Below are positions 18,041-25,633 of a stretch of DNA of 64,000 nucleotides, in pieces. Position numbers and translations under genes: made by a program. The stretch's first letter is position 1. Every line of letters starts with the position of its first letter. Source of the stretch: Geoalkalibacter halelectricus (GTDB taxonomy: Bacteria > Desulfobacterota > Desulfuromonadia > Desulfuromonadales > Geoalkalibacteraceae). Below the pieces are notes generated by a model. It worked only from the letters and a program-made list of their open reading frames with translations, was not told where the DNA came from and did not search any database. The DNA lies in contig NZ_CP092109.1 in assembly GCF_025263685.1 (NCBI RefSeq), positions 2,605,001 through 2,669,000 on the forward strand, read 5' to 3'.

Positions 18041-18775
18041 TCAACCAAAACTTCGCACCAGCGAGGTCACCACCAGCTCCCAGCCGTCCACCAGCACGAA
18101 GAGCAGCAGCTTGAAGGGCAGCGAGATGATGATCGGCGGCAGCATCATCATCCCCATGCCCATGAGCACCGAAGCCACCACCATATCGATGACCAAAAAG
18201 GGAATGTAGATGAGAAAACCGATCTGAAAAGCGCGTTTGAGCTCGGAGAGCATGAACGCCGGGATCAGGGTCAGGGTGGAGAGCTCATCCACATTGGCCG
18301 GCGCGGGCCGGCCGCTGATGTCGATCATTAGGGCCAGATCCTTCTCGCTGGTCTGGCCGAGCATGAAGTCGCGCATGGGGATCAGGGCCTCTTCGACCGC
18401 CTCGGTGAAGGCGATCTCCTCGGCCATGTAGGGTTGCAGGGCGCGCTCGTTGATCTCGCCGAACACCGGCGCCATGATGAAAAAAGTCAGAAACAGGGCC
18501 AGGCCGATGATCACCTGATTGGGCGGCGCCTGCTGGGTGCCCATGGCGTTGCGCACAAAACCCAGCACGATGACGATGCGGGTGAAGCTGGTGGTCATGA
18601 GCAAGATGGCCGGCGCCACCGACAGCACGGTGAAGACGAACAGCACCTGCAAAGCGGTAGCCACCTCCTGGGGGCCGCTTGCCTCGCCGATACCGAAGGT
18701 CAGGGTCGGCATCTGCGCCGCCGCCGCGCCGGGCAACAGGATCAGGGCCGCAAGGGCCGCAAGCAGCGCCTTCAT
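18041..18775 (-). CDS. fliP: Flagellar export protein FliP
   Basis: FliP is the main subunit of the export channel. The 244-aa precursor has a cleavable signal peptide (MKALLAALAALILLPGAAAA) and the conserved blocks TSFTRIVIVLGFVRNAMGTQQAPPNQV and PFLVIDMVVASVLMGMGMMMLPP. The ATG overlaps the fliO stop (ATGA); the 45 codons upstream in frame are fliO sequence in another frame. Confidence 0.97.
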   Translation of the reverse strand: MKALLAALAALILLPGAAAAQMPTLTFGIGEASGPQEVATALQVLFVFTVLSVAPAILLMTTSFTRIVIVLGFVRNAMGTQQAPPNQVIIGLALFLTFFIMAPVFGEINERALQPYMAEEIAFTEAVEEALIPMRDFMLGQTSEKDLALMIDISGRPAPANVDELSTLTLIPAFMLSELKRAFQIGFLIYIPFLVIDMVVASVLMGMGMMMLPPIIISLPFKLLLFVLVDGWELVVTSLVRSFG

Positions 18776-19149
18776 GGGCTCTTCTCCAGTTCCGTGCGCA
18801 GCCGGTGGTCGAATGCACCGGGCTGGACCTGGCCCAACTTCGCCAGCAGTTCGACGCGCTCGGCGCCGACCCCGAGCAGCAGCTCCTGTCCGCCGACTTC
18901 CACCAGGCACAGACCCTTCTTGGGGCCGAGGCTGCGCATCTCCACCACCTTGATGCGCCCGTTGCGGGTTCCCGGCATGAGATTGAGGCCGCGCCGCGAG
19001 ATGGCGTAGAGCAAAAACACCAGGCCCAGCACCAGGGCCAGGCCACCAAGGGCCTTGAGCAAGGTCGCGGTGGTGGACACCGCGCCGCTTTCGGCGGCCT
19101 GGGCCAGGGTGGGCGCAAGCAGCGCAACGGATAGGAAAGCCTTCTTCAT
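18772..19149 (-). CDS. fliO: Flagellar biosynthesis protein FliO
   Basis: FliO helps FliP assemble. The 125-aa product has a signal-like N-terminus, one membrane helix (LLKALGGLALVLGLVFLLYAIS, about residues 30-51) and the short cytosolic domain with GRIKVVEMRSLGPKKGLCLVEVGGQELLLGVG typical of the family. Sequence conservation in FliO is low, so position between fliN and fliP supports the call. Confidence 0.9.
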   Translation of the reverse strand: MKKAFLSVALLAPTLAQAAESGAVSTTATLLKALGGLALVLGLVFLLYAISRRGLNLMPGTRNGRIKVVEMRSLGPKKGLCLVEVGGQELLLGVGAERVELLAKLGQVQPGAFDHRLRTELEKSP

Positions 19150-19156
19150 GGCGCGC

Positions 19157-19471
19157 TTATCCCAGTTTCTCCAAACGCTCGGCGGGACTGACCACGTCGG
19201 TCAGGCGCAGGCCGAATTTGTCGTTGACCAGCACCGCCTCGCCGCGCGCGATGAGCCGTTGGTTGACATAGACATCGAGGGTTTCACCGGCGAGCTTGTC
19301 CAGTTCGATGACGTAACCCTCGCGCATCTGCAGCAGATCCTTGATCAGAATGCGCGTGCGGCCGACCTCCACCGCCACCTGCAAGGGCACATCGAGCAGA
19401 AAATCGAGATTACGGATTTCGCCCTGCTCGCCGGGGGCTGCGGTCGTTTTGGTGGCTTTGCTGTTGTCCAT
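19157..19471 (-). CDS. fliN: Flagellar motor switch protein FliN
   Basis: FliN forms the lower part of the C-ring and helps switch rotation. The 104-aa product is essentially one SpoA domain (NLDFLLDVPLQVAVEVGRTRILIKDLLQM, then LDKLAGETLDVYVNQRLIARGEAVLVNDKFGLRLTDVV). It is a short FliN without the CheC-like N-terminal domain of FliY, which is notable because separate CheX/CheC-type phosphatases are abundant in the chemotaxis cluster. Confidence 0.95.
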   Translation of the reverse strand: MDNSKATKTTAAPGEQGEIRNLDFLLDVPLQVAVEVGRTRILIKDLLQMREGYVIELDKLAGETLDVYVNQRLIARGEAVLVNDKFGLRLTDVVSPAERLEKLG

Positions 19472-19516
19472 GGCCTTGTCTCCTGCCGATTTAATGGAAA
19501 AGCTGAAAAGTTCGAA

Positions 19517-20500
19517 TCAATAGGTTTCGCTGATGCGCACGGCCTTCTTGCCGTTTTTCACCCCGGGCGTGCCCTCGAATTTGACCCGCTCCTCGACCTG
19601 GATCCGCAGGGCGGAGTGGGGCTCGCAGCCCAGGTCGATGATGTCGCCGACCTCCAGGTTGAGGATTTCGCGCACGCGCAGACTGACCTTGCCGAGGGTG
19701 GCGCAGAGGGTGACTTCGGTTTCGCCCAGTTCTTCCTGCAGGCGCCGCGACCACAGGGTTTCACGCCGGCCCGCCCCACCCAGGGCGCTCTCCTTGAGCT
19801 TTTCCCGCAGGGGATCGAGGGTGGCGTGGGGGATGGCCAGGGTCAGCTTGCCCTGCAGGTTGTCGACCCGCACCGTGAGCCGGGTGATGAGCATGGCCGC
19901 ATCGGGCGGCACGATTGTCACCAGGCGCGGATTGGTCTCCACCTTGACCAGGGAGCAATCCAGGGATTCAAGGGGCGCGAAGGCCTTTTTGAGATCCGGG
20001 CAGGCGTCGGCGATGATGCCCTTGATGACGTTGATCTCGATAGCGGTCATGGACCGCTCGAAAATGGTGAATTTGCTGCGCGTGGTGCCGCCGAGCATCA
20101 GCTCGAGCAGCGAAAAGGAGAGCTGATCGTCGAAGATCAGCAGGCCGCCGGCCTTGAGGGGATCGAGGCGCACAATGCCGATCAGGCCGTTTTTCGGCAG
20201 ATTGTTTAAAAAGCTTTCGAATTCGACGGTTTCCAGATCGTTGCGCTTGACGCTCACCGAGGCCTGCAGGCGGTTGGTCAGGGACATGCCGTAGTTGCGC
20301 GCGAAGGCATCGAGGATGATGTCGATGTTCTGAAAGCGCCAGCGCCCGGAGTCCTGCAGGCGCAGCAAATCAAGACGTGTGGGTTCGCCACCGCGCTCCT
20401 GGACGTCGATCGGCTCGCCGAATTCCTCGGTGTCGATCTCGCCCTCGCTGACCGCCGAGAGCAGTTCCGCGATTTCTTCCTTGCTCAGTATGCGTTCCAA
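19517..20500 (-). CDS. fliM: Flagellar motor switch protein FliM
   Basis: FliM receives phospho-CheY at the switch. The 327-aa product begins with the CheY-binding segment LSKEEIAELLSAV (residues 5-17), followed by the CheC-like middle domain and a C-terminal SpoA domain (ILNLEVGDIIDLG). The start codon is TTG at 20500 with GGGGGAATGC before it; the ATG three bases earlier is in another frame. Confidence 0.95.
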   Translation of the reverse strand: MERILSKEEIAELLSAVSEGEIDTEEFGEPIDVQERGGEPTRLDLLRLQDSGRWRFQNIDIILDAFARNYGMSLTNRLQASVSVKRNDLETVEFESFLNNLPKNGLIGIVRLDPLKAGGLLIFDDQLSFSLLELMLGGTTRSKFTIFERSMTAIEINVIKGIIADACPDLKKAFAPLESLDCSLVKVETNPRLVTIVPPDAAMLITRLTVRVDNLQGKLTLAIPHATLDPLREKLKESALGGAGRRETLWSRRLQEELGETEVTLCATLGKVSLRVREILNLEVGDIIDLGCEPHSALRIQVEERVKFEGTPGVKNGKKAVRISETY

Positions 20501-20553
20501 GCATTCCCCCCTGTGCCCTCGGCGGACTCGGCCTTAAGCCGGGTCGCATCGAG

Positions 20554-20578
20554 AGGGCGCGGCACGCCGCGCCCCTAC
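20554..20578. repeat. Half-copy of the GTAGGGGCG-type palindromic repeat
   Basis: The stretch GGGCGCGGC AC GCCGCGCCC plus CTAC matches one hairpin and the terminal CCCCTAC of the three full elements at 22900-23085. It lies in the fliM-fliL gap. Confidence 0.6.
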
Positions 20579-21069
20579 TGGACGACGAATTCGGTGAAGT
20601 AGATGCGCCGCACGCGGTCGCGCCGCATGATCTCGTTGACCCGGCCGAGCAGCTCAGCGCGCAACTGCAGCTTGCCTTGCAGGTCGCGTAGCTCATCGAA
20701 GGTCTTGTTGCTGGCCACCAGCAGAATGGCGTCGCGCAGCTGCGGCATGCGGTCGATAACTTCCTGGCGCCCGGCGTTGGTCTCCACCTCCAGGGTGATG
20801 GCCGCCTTGAGATAGCGGGTGCCGTCGTTGTCGAGGATGTTGACGATGAACGGTTCGATCTCGATCATCGGGCCAATGATATCGGAGTTCGCCCCGGCGG
20901 CGCGCGCCGCCTCGGCGCTGCCGGTGCCGGGCAAGGCGCCCTTGCTGCCCAGGTAGTAGGCCCCGGCGCCGATGCCCGCGGCCAGCAGCAGCACCGCCGC
21001 GATGATCAGGCCCATCTTGCCGCCGGACTTCTTGCCGCCTTCCTGCTCTTCCTTTTTCTTTTCCGCCAT
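20575..21069 (-). CDS. fliL: Flagellar basal body-associated protein FliL
   Basis: FliL is a single-pass inner-membrane protein that rings the stators. The 164-aa product has a lysine-rich N-terminus, one membrane helix (KMGLIIAAVLLLAAGIGAGAYYLG, about residues 18-41) and a periplasmic domain with PFIVNILDNDGTRYLKAAITLEVE and RVRRIYFTEFVVQ at the end. It lies between motB and fliM, the common order. Confidence 0.94.
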   Translation of the reverse strand: MAEKKKEEQEGGKKSGGKMGLIIAAVLLLAAGIGAGAYYLGSKGALPGTGSAEAARAAGANSDIIGPMIEIEPFIVNILDNDGTRYLKAAITLEVETNAGRQEVIDRMPQLRDAILLVASNKTFDELRDLQGKLQLRAELLGRVNEIMRRDRVRRIYFTEFVVQ

Positions 21070-21108
21070 GGTCGATCTCCAAAGATGTTGAAAAATCCAG
21101 AAACTTTT

Positions 21109-21204
21109 GGCACAGGGATCAAATCTGATGAAATCGGATCAAACAACTATTTTTTTAGGGTTTTGCCCCGCCTGATCCGCCTTGATCAGATTTGATCCGT
21201 GTCC
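21109..21204. repeat. Long imperfect palindrome between fliL and motB
   Basis: GGATCAAATCTGAT (21116-21129) is exactly complementary to 21185-21198. Flanking bases and an inner GGATCA/TGATCC pair extend the stem. The loop holds a T-run and GC-rich bases. It fills the 154-base gap; no gene is seen there. Confidence 0.65.
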
Positions 21205-21223
21205 CCAGTCTTTGTCCTTGACC

Positions 21224-21988
21224 CTAAAACGGCATCTGATCACGCGCATCGATGAGATATGGCAGTTCCTCGCGCGAGGAACTGGTGCTCTCCAGGACGA
21301 ATTCGACGCGCCGGTTGAGGGCGCGGCCCTCGGCCGTGTCGTTGGAGCCGATGGGGCGTTTTTCGCCGTAGCCCACCGCCGCGAGCCGCTCCAGGGGCAG
21401 CAGCTCCTCGCTGCCGAAGAACTTGAGCACCGAGACGGCGCGCGCCACCGAGTAGTCCCAGTTGGTCAAGCCCGGACGGGCCACGGGCGTCGAATCCGTG
21501 TGCCCCTCGATGCGCAGGTTAAAGGGTAGCGGCCGCACCATCTCGGCCACCTTGCGCAGCACCGGGTAGGCCTCAGGGCGCACCTCGGTCTGGCCCGGCT
21601 CGAAGAGCACCGCGTCGTTGACCCGCAGCACCACCGCGCCGCGATCCTTGACCAGGGTGATGTCGCGATCCAGGCGCAACCGCTGCATCTGCACGATCAT
21701 GCGCTGGTAGAGGCGCGCCGTGTAGTCGTCCTCGATGGGCAGATACTCGACGATGCGCGGGCGGTCGATGGTGGTCAGGTTGGAGCTGGCCATGACGCCG
21801 AAGGCCCCCTTGAGCGACCCGAGCACCTCCTTGAAGCGCATCTGATCGAGCTGCGCCATGGACAGCAGCAGCACGAAGAAGGTCAGCAGCAGCGTCACCA
21901 TGTCGCTGTAGGTAACCATCCACAGGGGCGCTCCCGGAGCCTGGCGCTTTTTCTTTTTCACTGCGCCGTTGTGCTTGTCCTCGGCCAC
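21224..21988 (-). CDS. motB: Flagellar stator protein MotB
   Basis: MotB anchors the stator to peptidoglycan and carries the proton-binding aspartate. The 254-aa product has PLWMVTYSDMVTLLLTFFVLLLSM with the critical D at residue 29, a plug/linker, and an OmpA-like domain (LRIEGHTDSTPVARPGLTNWDYSVARAVSVLKF, AVGYGEKRPIGSNDTAEGRALNRRVEF). The start is GTG at 21988, three bases past the motA stop, after AAGGGGTAGGCC. Confidence 0.96.
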   Translation of the reverse strand: MAEDKHNGAVKKKKRQAPGAPLWMVTYSDMVTLLLTFFVLLLSMAQLDQMRFKEVLGSLKGAFGVMASSNLTTIDRPRIVEYLPIEDDYTARLYQRMIVQMQRLRLDRDITLVKDRGAVVLRVNDAVLFEPGQTEVRPEAYPVLRKVAEMVRPLPFNLRIEGHTDSTPVARPGLTNWDYSVARAVSVLKFFGSEELLPLERLAAVGYGEKRPIGSNDTAEGRALNRRVEFVLESTSSSREELPYLIDARDQMPF

Positions 21989-21991
21989 GGC

Positions 21992-22768
21992 CTACCCCTT
22001 CTTCTTGGTGAAAAAGCTCTCGCGAAACTTCGGCGCGACGAAGGCGTGGAGCTTTTGCTCCATGATGCGCGGGTTCTCGCCGGCCAGAATCGACTTCATG
22101 CCCTCGGAAATCAGGGTTTTCTTGAGGATTTCCGACTGGGAGCGGTTCTTGAGCTTGCCTGACATGGGAATGAAGAGCACGTTGGCCATGACCGCGCCGT
22201 AGAAGGTGGTCAACAGCGCCATGGCCATGGCCGGCCCGATGGTCGAGGGATCTTCCATGGTCTGGAGCATCTGCACCAGCCCGATGAGGGTGCCGATCAT
22301 GCCCATGGCTGGCGCGTAGGTGCCCATGGCGACGAAGATGTCGGCGCCCTCGCCGTGACGCTCCATAATGTATTCAATCTCGCGGTCGAGCATCTCCTTC
22401 ATGGCCTCGGGCTCCTGGCCGTCCACGGCCATCTGCACCCCCTTGACGAAAAAGGGATCGCGGATCTCCGAAACCACCGACTGCAGGGACAGAATGCCTT
22501 CCTTGCGCGCCTTGTTGGAGTAGCGGATCAGCGCCTCGATGGTTTCCGTGGGCGTCTCCTCGGTGTGAAAGAACGCCTTCTTCGACACGGCGAAGGCCCG
22601 CATCACCTCGCGGAAGGGGTAATGCACCAGGGTGGCGCCCATGGTTCCGCCGGCCACCACGGTCAGGGCCGCGAAGTCGATGAACAGGGTCAGGCCGCTG
22701 CCCGAGGTGATGGCCATGATCATCAGGCCGAAGGCGGCGACGATGCCGAGAATGGTGGAGAGATCCAT
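21992..22768 (-). CDS. motA: Flagellar stator protein MotA
   Basis: MotA surrounds MotB in the proton-driven stator. The 258-aa product shows four membrane segments, two N-terminal (ILGIVAAFGLMIMAI; LFIDFAALTVVAGGTMGATLV) and two later (MGMIGTLIGLVQML; MAMALLTTFYGAVMANVLFIP), with the cytosolic loop between. It is first gene of unit II, 63 bases after the predicted start of a sigma-54 promoter. Confidence 0.96.
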   Translation of the reverse strand: MDLSTILGIVAAFGLMIMAITSGSGLTLFIDFAALTVVAGGTMGATLVHYPFREVMRAFAVSKKAFFHTEETPTETIEALIRYSNKARKEGILSLQSVVSEIRDPFFVKGVQMAVDGQEPEAMKEMLDREIEYIMERHGEGADIFVAMGTYAPAMGMIGTLIGLVQMLQTMEDPSTIGPAMAMALLTTFYGAVMANVLFIPMSGKLKNRSQSEILKKTLISEGMKSILAGENPRIMEQKLHAFVAPKFRESFFTKKKG

Positions 22769-22842
22769 AACGAAAAACCTCGATTCGGTTGGTTCTGCAC
22801 AGGCGCCGGAACCCTGCGACGATCTCCGGCAACCCCTGATTG

Positions 22843-22858
22843 AGCAAATGCCGTGCCA
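22843..22858 (-). promoter_or_regulatory. Consensus sigma-54 promoter for the motA operon
   Basis: The minus strand reads TGGCACGGCATTTGCT, a full match to the TGGCACG-N4-TTGCT consensus, with GG and GC ten bases apart. Transcription would begin near 22831, about 60 bases before motA. The NtrC-type activator encoded at 47011-48522 is the obvious candidate partner. Confidence 0.85.
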
Positions 22859-22899
22859 TGACGGTGGGGGTATTGGCGAATTGTTCCGGCCACGCCCCG

Positions 22900-23085
22900 G
22901 TAGGGGCGCATTGCATGCGCCCTGGGCGGACGCAGTCCGCCCCTACGAATTATCCGTGCCCGTAGGGGCGCGGCGCTGCCCCGCCCCGGGCGCCCCCCTG
23001 GGGCGCCCCTACAATAACCCCCGCACCGTACCCGTAGGGGCGAGGCGCTGCCTCGCCCAGGGCGACCCACCGGGTCGCCCCTACG
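22900..23085. repeat. Three palindromic GTAGGGGCG...CGCCCCTAC repeats (REP-like)
   Basis: Copies lie at about 22900-22947, 22961-23012 and 23033-23085, separated by 13-20 bases. Each is about 50 bp, bounded by TAGGGGCG and CGCCCCTA. The third folds into two adjacent 9-bp hairpins, GGGCGAGGC/GCCTCGCCC and GGGCGACCC/GGGTCGCCC, inside an outer stem, giving a three-way junction. The stems differ between copies but pairing is kept. They occupy the gap between motA and flgE, upstream of the sigma-54 promoter. Confidence 0.85.
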
Positions 23086-23103
23086 AAAACCGTCACCGCC
23101 GTC

Positions 23104-23134
23104 AAAAAAAAGGCCGTCCCTGACGGGACGGCCT
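23104..23134 (-). terminator. Intrinsic terminator after flgE
   Basis: A perfect 10-bp stem (AGGCCGTCCC/GGGACGGCCT) with a four-base loop is followed on the minus strand by seven or more T. It lies 24 bases past the flgE stop and closes unit I. Confidence 0.9.
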
Positions 23135-23157
23135 CTCAGGTCAACTTTTTGACCCGC

Positions 23158-24420
23158 TTAGCGCTTAAGGTTGATCAGCTCGCCGAGCATCTCGTCGGTG
23201 GTGGTGATGATGCGCGAGTTGGCCTGGAAGCCGCGCTGGGTGGTGATCATCTTGACGAACTCCTGGGCCAGGTCGACGTTGGACTGCTCCAGGGCGTTGG
23301 TGAAGATCTTGCCCAGCTCCGCCCCGGGCACGCCCACGCGTGGATCGCCCGAGGTGTTGGTGGCGGCGTAGAGGTTGCTGCCTTCCTTGCTCAGGCCGTT
23401 GACGTTGGGGAACTTGGCCAGGGCGATTTGCGCCACGCGGATGCGCTCGCCGTTGGAGTAGTTGGCGGTGACCACGCCGTCGCCGTCGATGGCGATGCGC
23501 ACCAGGCTGCCGGCACCATAGCCGTTTTGCCCTTGGGAGATGACGATGGAGTCGCTGCTGTACTGGGTGGTGTTGAAGCTGAAATTGATATCCTGGGTGC
23601 TGGCGCCGTTGACCCAGGTGAGCACGCCGGGGTTGGTGGCCCCGGTCTGGCCGCTGACCAGATTGCCGTTGGTGTCGAATTCCAGGGTGCCGGTACCGAC
23701 GATGGTCAGCTCGCCCGGCGTGCCGCCGATTTCAGCCCCGTCGACCACGGTGTTCCACTCCCATTCATTGGCAGCGGTCTTGGTGAAATAGGTCGAGAGC
23801 AGGTGAGTGTTGCCCAGGGTGTCGAACACCGGAATCGAGGTCGCGTAGCTCGAGGTCCCCATGGGATTGAGGGGATCAAAGCCGCCTGCGACCACGGGCG
23901 CGTTGGAATCGAGGTTGGTGGTCAGATTGATCTCGCTGGTGGGCCGCGCCGGAATCAGCGTCCCGGTATCGACGCGGATGTCGGCGGGATCACCGATGCC
24001 CAGGGTGCCGTCGGCCTCGAAGCCCTTGCCCTGCACGCGAAAGCCTTCGGGGTTGACCAGATAGCCCTGCTCGTTGAAGCGAAAGGCGCCGGCGCGGGTG
24101 TAGAAATCCTGCATGCCGCCGGGGGCCTTGACCATGAAGAAGCCCTCGCCTTCGATGGCCAGGTCCGTGTTGGACTCGGTGTTTTCGAAGGTGCCCTGGC
24201 TGAAGATGTTGTCGACGACGGAGAGCTGCGTGCCGCGCCCGACCTGGGAGGCGCCGCCGGAGCCGGAGATGTTGGCCGAGAGCAGGTCGGAGAAGATGGT
24301 GCGGCTCGATTTGAAGCCGATAGTGTTGGTGTTGGCGATGTTGTTGCCGAGCACGCTCATGGCGTTGCCGTTGGTGTTGAGACCCGAGACGCCGGTGTAC
24401 AGTGCGCTGGAAATACCCAT
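23158..24420 (-). CDS. flgE: Flagellar hook protein FlgE
   Basis: FlgE builds the hook. The 420-aa product has the N-terminal MGISSALYTGVSGLNTNGNAMSV and NNIANTNTIGFKSSR motif, the central GEGFFMV segment, and C-terminal EQSNVDLAQEFVKMITTQRGFQANSRIITTTDEML. Length is normal. The ATG follows GGAGGATGAAACACC. It is the last gene of unit I, 132 bases after the flagellar operon protein. Confidence 0.96.
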   Translation of the reverse strand: MGISSALYTGVSGLNTNGNAMSVLGNNIANTNTIGFKSSRTIFSDLLSANISGSGGASQVGRGTQLSVVDNIFSQGTFENTESNTDLAIEGEGFFMVKAPGGMQDFYTRAGAFRFNEQGYLVNPEGFRVQGKGFEADGTLGIGDPADIRVDTGTLIPARPTSEINLTTNLDSNAPVVAGGFDPLNPMGTSSYATSIPVFDTLGNTHLLSTYFTKTAANEWEWNTVVDGAEIGGTPGELTIVGTGTLEFDTNGNLVSGQTGATNPGVLTWVNGASTQDINFSFNTTQYSSDSIVISQGQNGYGAGSLVRIAIDGDGVVTANYSNGERIRVAQIALAKFPNVNGLSKEGSNLYAATNTSGDPRVGVPGAELGKIFTNALEQSNVDLAQEFVKMITTQRGFQANSRIITTTDEMLGELINLKR

Positions 24421-24552
24421 GGTGTTTCATCCTCCGTGGTGAGGGGCCGCCTCTGTCGGTCGGCGGCCCGCGAACCTCCTCGTTGAGGACCGGTTCGGTT
24501 GGTTTAAAAGCTGGTCAGTTGTCCGTGGTTCGTTGTCCGTTGTTTAAAACTT

Positions 24553-24945
24553 TCAGGCGATGATGGCGCTGTCGATGTTGGTGAAGACGTTGTTTTTGAG
24601 GCTGTGCTGGTCGACGACGGTGACGACGGTGGAATTTTTGACGCTCACCACCAGGGCATTGCCGTCGAGCATCACCAGGGAGTCGCGCCCGCCCTTGGCC
24701 TGGACGGATTGCACCGCGCTTTCGATGCGGCCCAGTTCGGCGGGGCCGAAGTTGATGCCGCGGCTCTCCATGCGCGCCAGGGCGTGGCGGGAGAACTGCA
24801 GCTCGGGCTTGCCTTTGAGCTGTCCGCGCAGCACCTCGTCGAAAGAGGCGCCGGCGGGCCTGGCCGGTTGCCGGGCGCTCGCGGGCGGCGGCTGAGGCGC
24901 CGTCGGATAGACCGGCGGGGTATAGAGAGTGAATTTATCGCTCAT
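24553..24945 (-). CDS. Flagellar operon protein (TIGR02530 family)
   Basis: A 130-aa protein with a disordered proline-rich N-terminus (residues 1-30) and a conserved domain LQFSRHALARMESRGINFGPAELGRIESAVQSVQAKGGRDSLVMLDGNALVVSVKNSTVVTVVD. This domain between flgD and flgE is known as the flagellar operon protein family. Its exact role is not established; a part in hook-length control or hook export is a guess from position. Confidence 0.8.
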   Translation of the reverse strand: MSDKFTLYTPPVYPTAPQPPPASARQPARPAGASFDEVLRGQLKGKPELQFSRHALARMESRGINFGPAELGRIESAVQSVQAKGGRDSLVMLDGNALVVSVKNSTVVTVVDQHSLKNNVFTNIDSAIIA

Positions 24946-24947
24946 GG

Positions 24948-25610
24948 TTAGAGATCCCTGACGCTGACGATGTCCTTGAGGCGGAAATTGCCGTTGTCCG
25001 AAACCAGCCAGTTGGTGCCGCCGAGCATATCCACCCCGGTGATGACGCTTTTGACCAGGGGTTTGGCCGGCATCGTTTCCTCCGCGGCATCCAGGGCCCG
25101 CACCACCACCTGGTATTCGCCGGGAGCGACCTTCTGGCCGTTGAGGCCGACGCCGTTCCAGGTGAGGAAATGCTCGCCGGCCGAGGTGGCCGCGGCCGGC
25201 AGGTTGGCGACGTTGCGGCCGGTGGCATCGAGAATATGCAGGCTCACCTCATGGGCCGTGCTGTCGAGCTTGTAGCCGAGGGTGGCCGAGGTGCCGTTGA
25301 ACGCAAAGGCGCCATTGCCCGACACCGCTTCCTTGCCGATCATGGAGAGGGCCGAGAGTCGCTCCATCTCCATGGAACTGCCGGCCATCAGGCCGAGGTT
25401 GTCGTTGATGGCGAAGAGCTGCTCCAGGGAGCTGAACTGCGCCAGTTGGGCGGTGAACTCGGTGGGATCCTGGGGATTCATGGGATCCTGGTTCTGCAGT
25501 TGGGTTACGAGCAGGAGCAGAAAATCGTCCTTGCCCATGACCGAGCCGCCCGCGAGGGATTTGGTCAGGCTGCCTGAAGCGACCGCCTGGGTGTCCGCTA
25601 TGACCGTCAT
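24948..25610 (-). CDS. flgD: Flagellar hook cap protein FlgD
   Basis: FlgD caps the growing hook so that FlgE subunits polymerise. The 220-aa product has the conserved N-terminal KDDFLLLLVTQLQNQDPMNPQDPTEFTAQLAQFSSLEQL (about 26-65) and the FlgD Ig/tudor-like region with NLPAAATSAGEHFLTWNGVGLNGQKVAPGEYQV. The start follows GGGAGGTAGTAATTTC. Confidence 0.95.
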   Translation of the reverse strand: MTVIADTQAVASGSLTKSLAGGSVMGKDDFLLLLVTQLQNQDPMNPQDPTEFTAQLAQFSSLEQLFAINDNLGLMAGSSMEMERLSALSMIGKEAVSGNGAFAFNGTSATLGYKLDSTAHEVSLHILDATGRNVANLPAAATSAGEHFLTWNGVGLNGQKVAPGEYQVVVRALDAAEETMPAKPLVKSVITGVDMLGGTNWLVSDNGNFRLKDIVSVRDL

Positions 25611-25633
25611 GAAATTACTACCTCCCGGTTCTG

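Noticed and set aside
22900-23085. CRISPR array
   Set aside because: The repeats are palindromes of unequal sequence with spacers of only 13-20 bases, and no cas genes are present.
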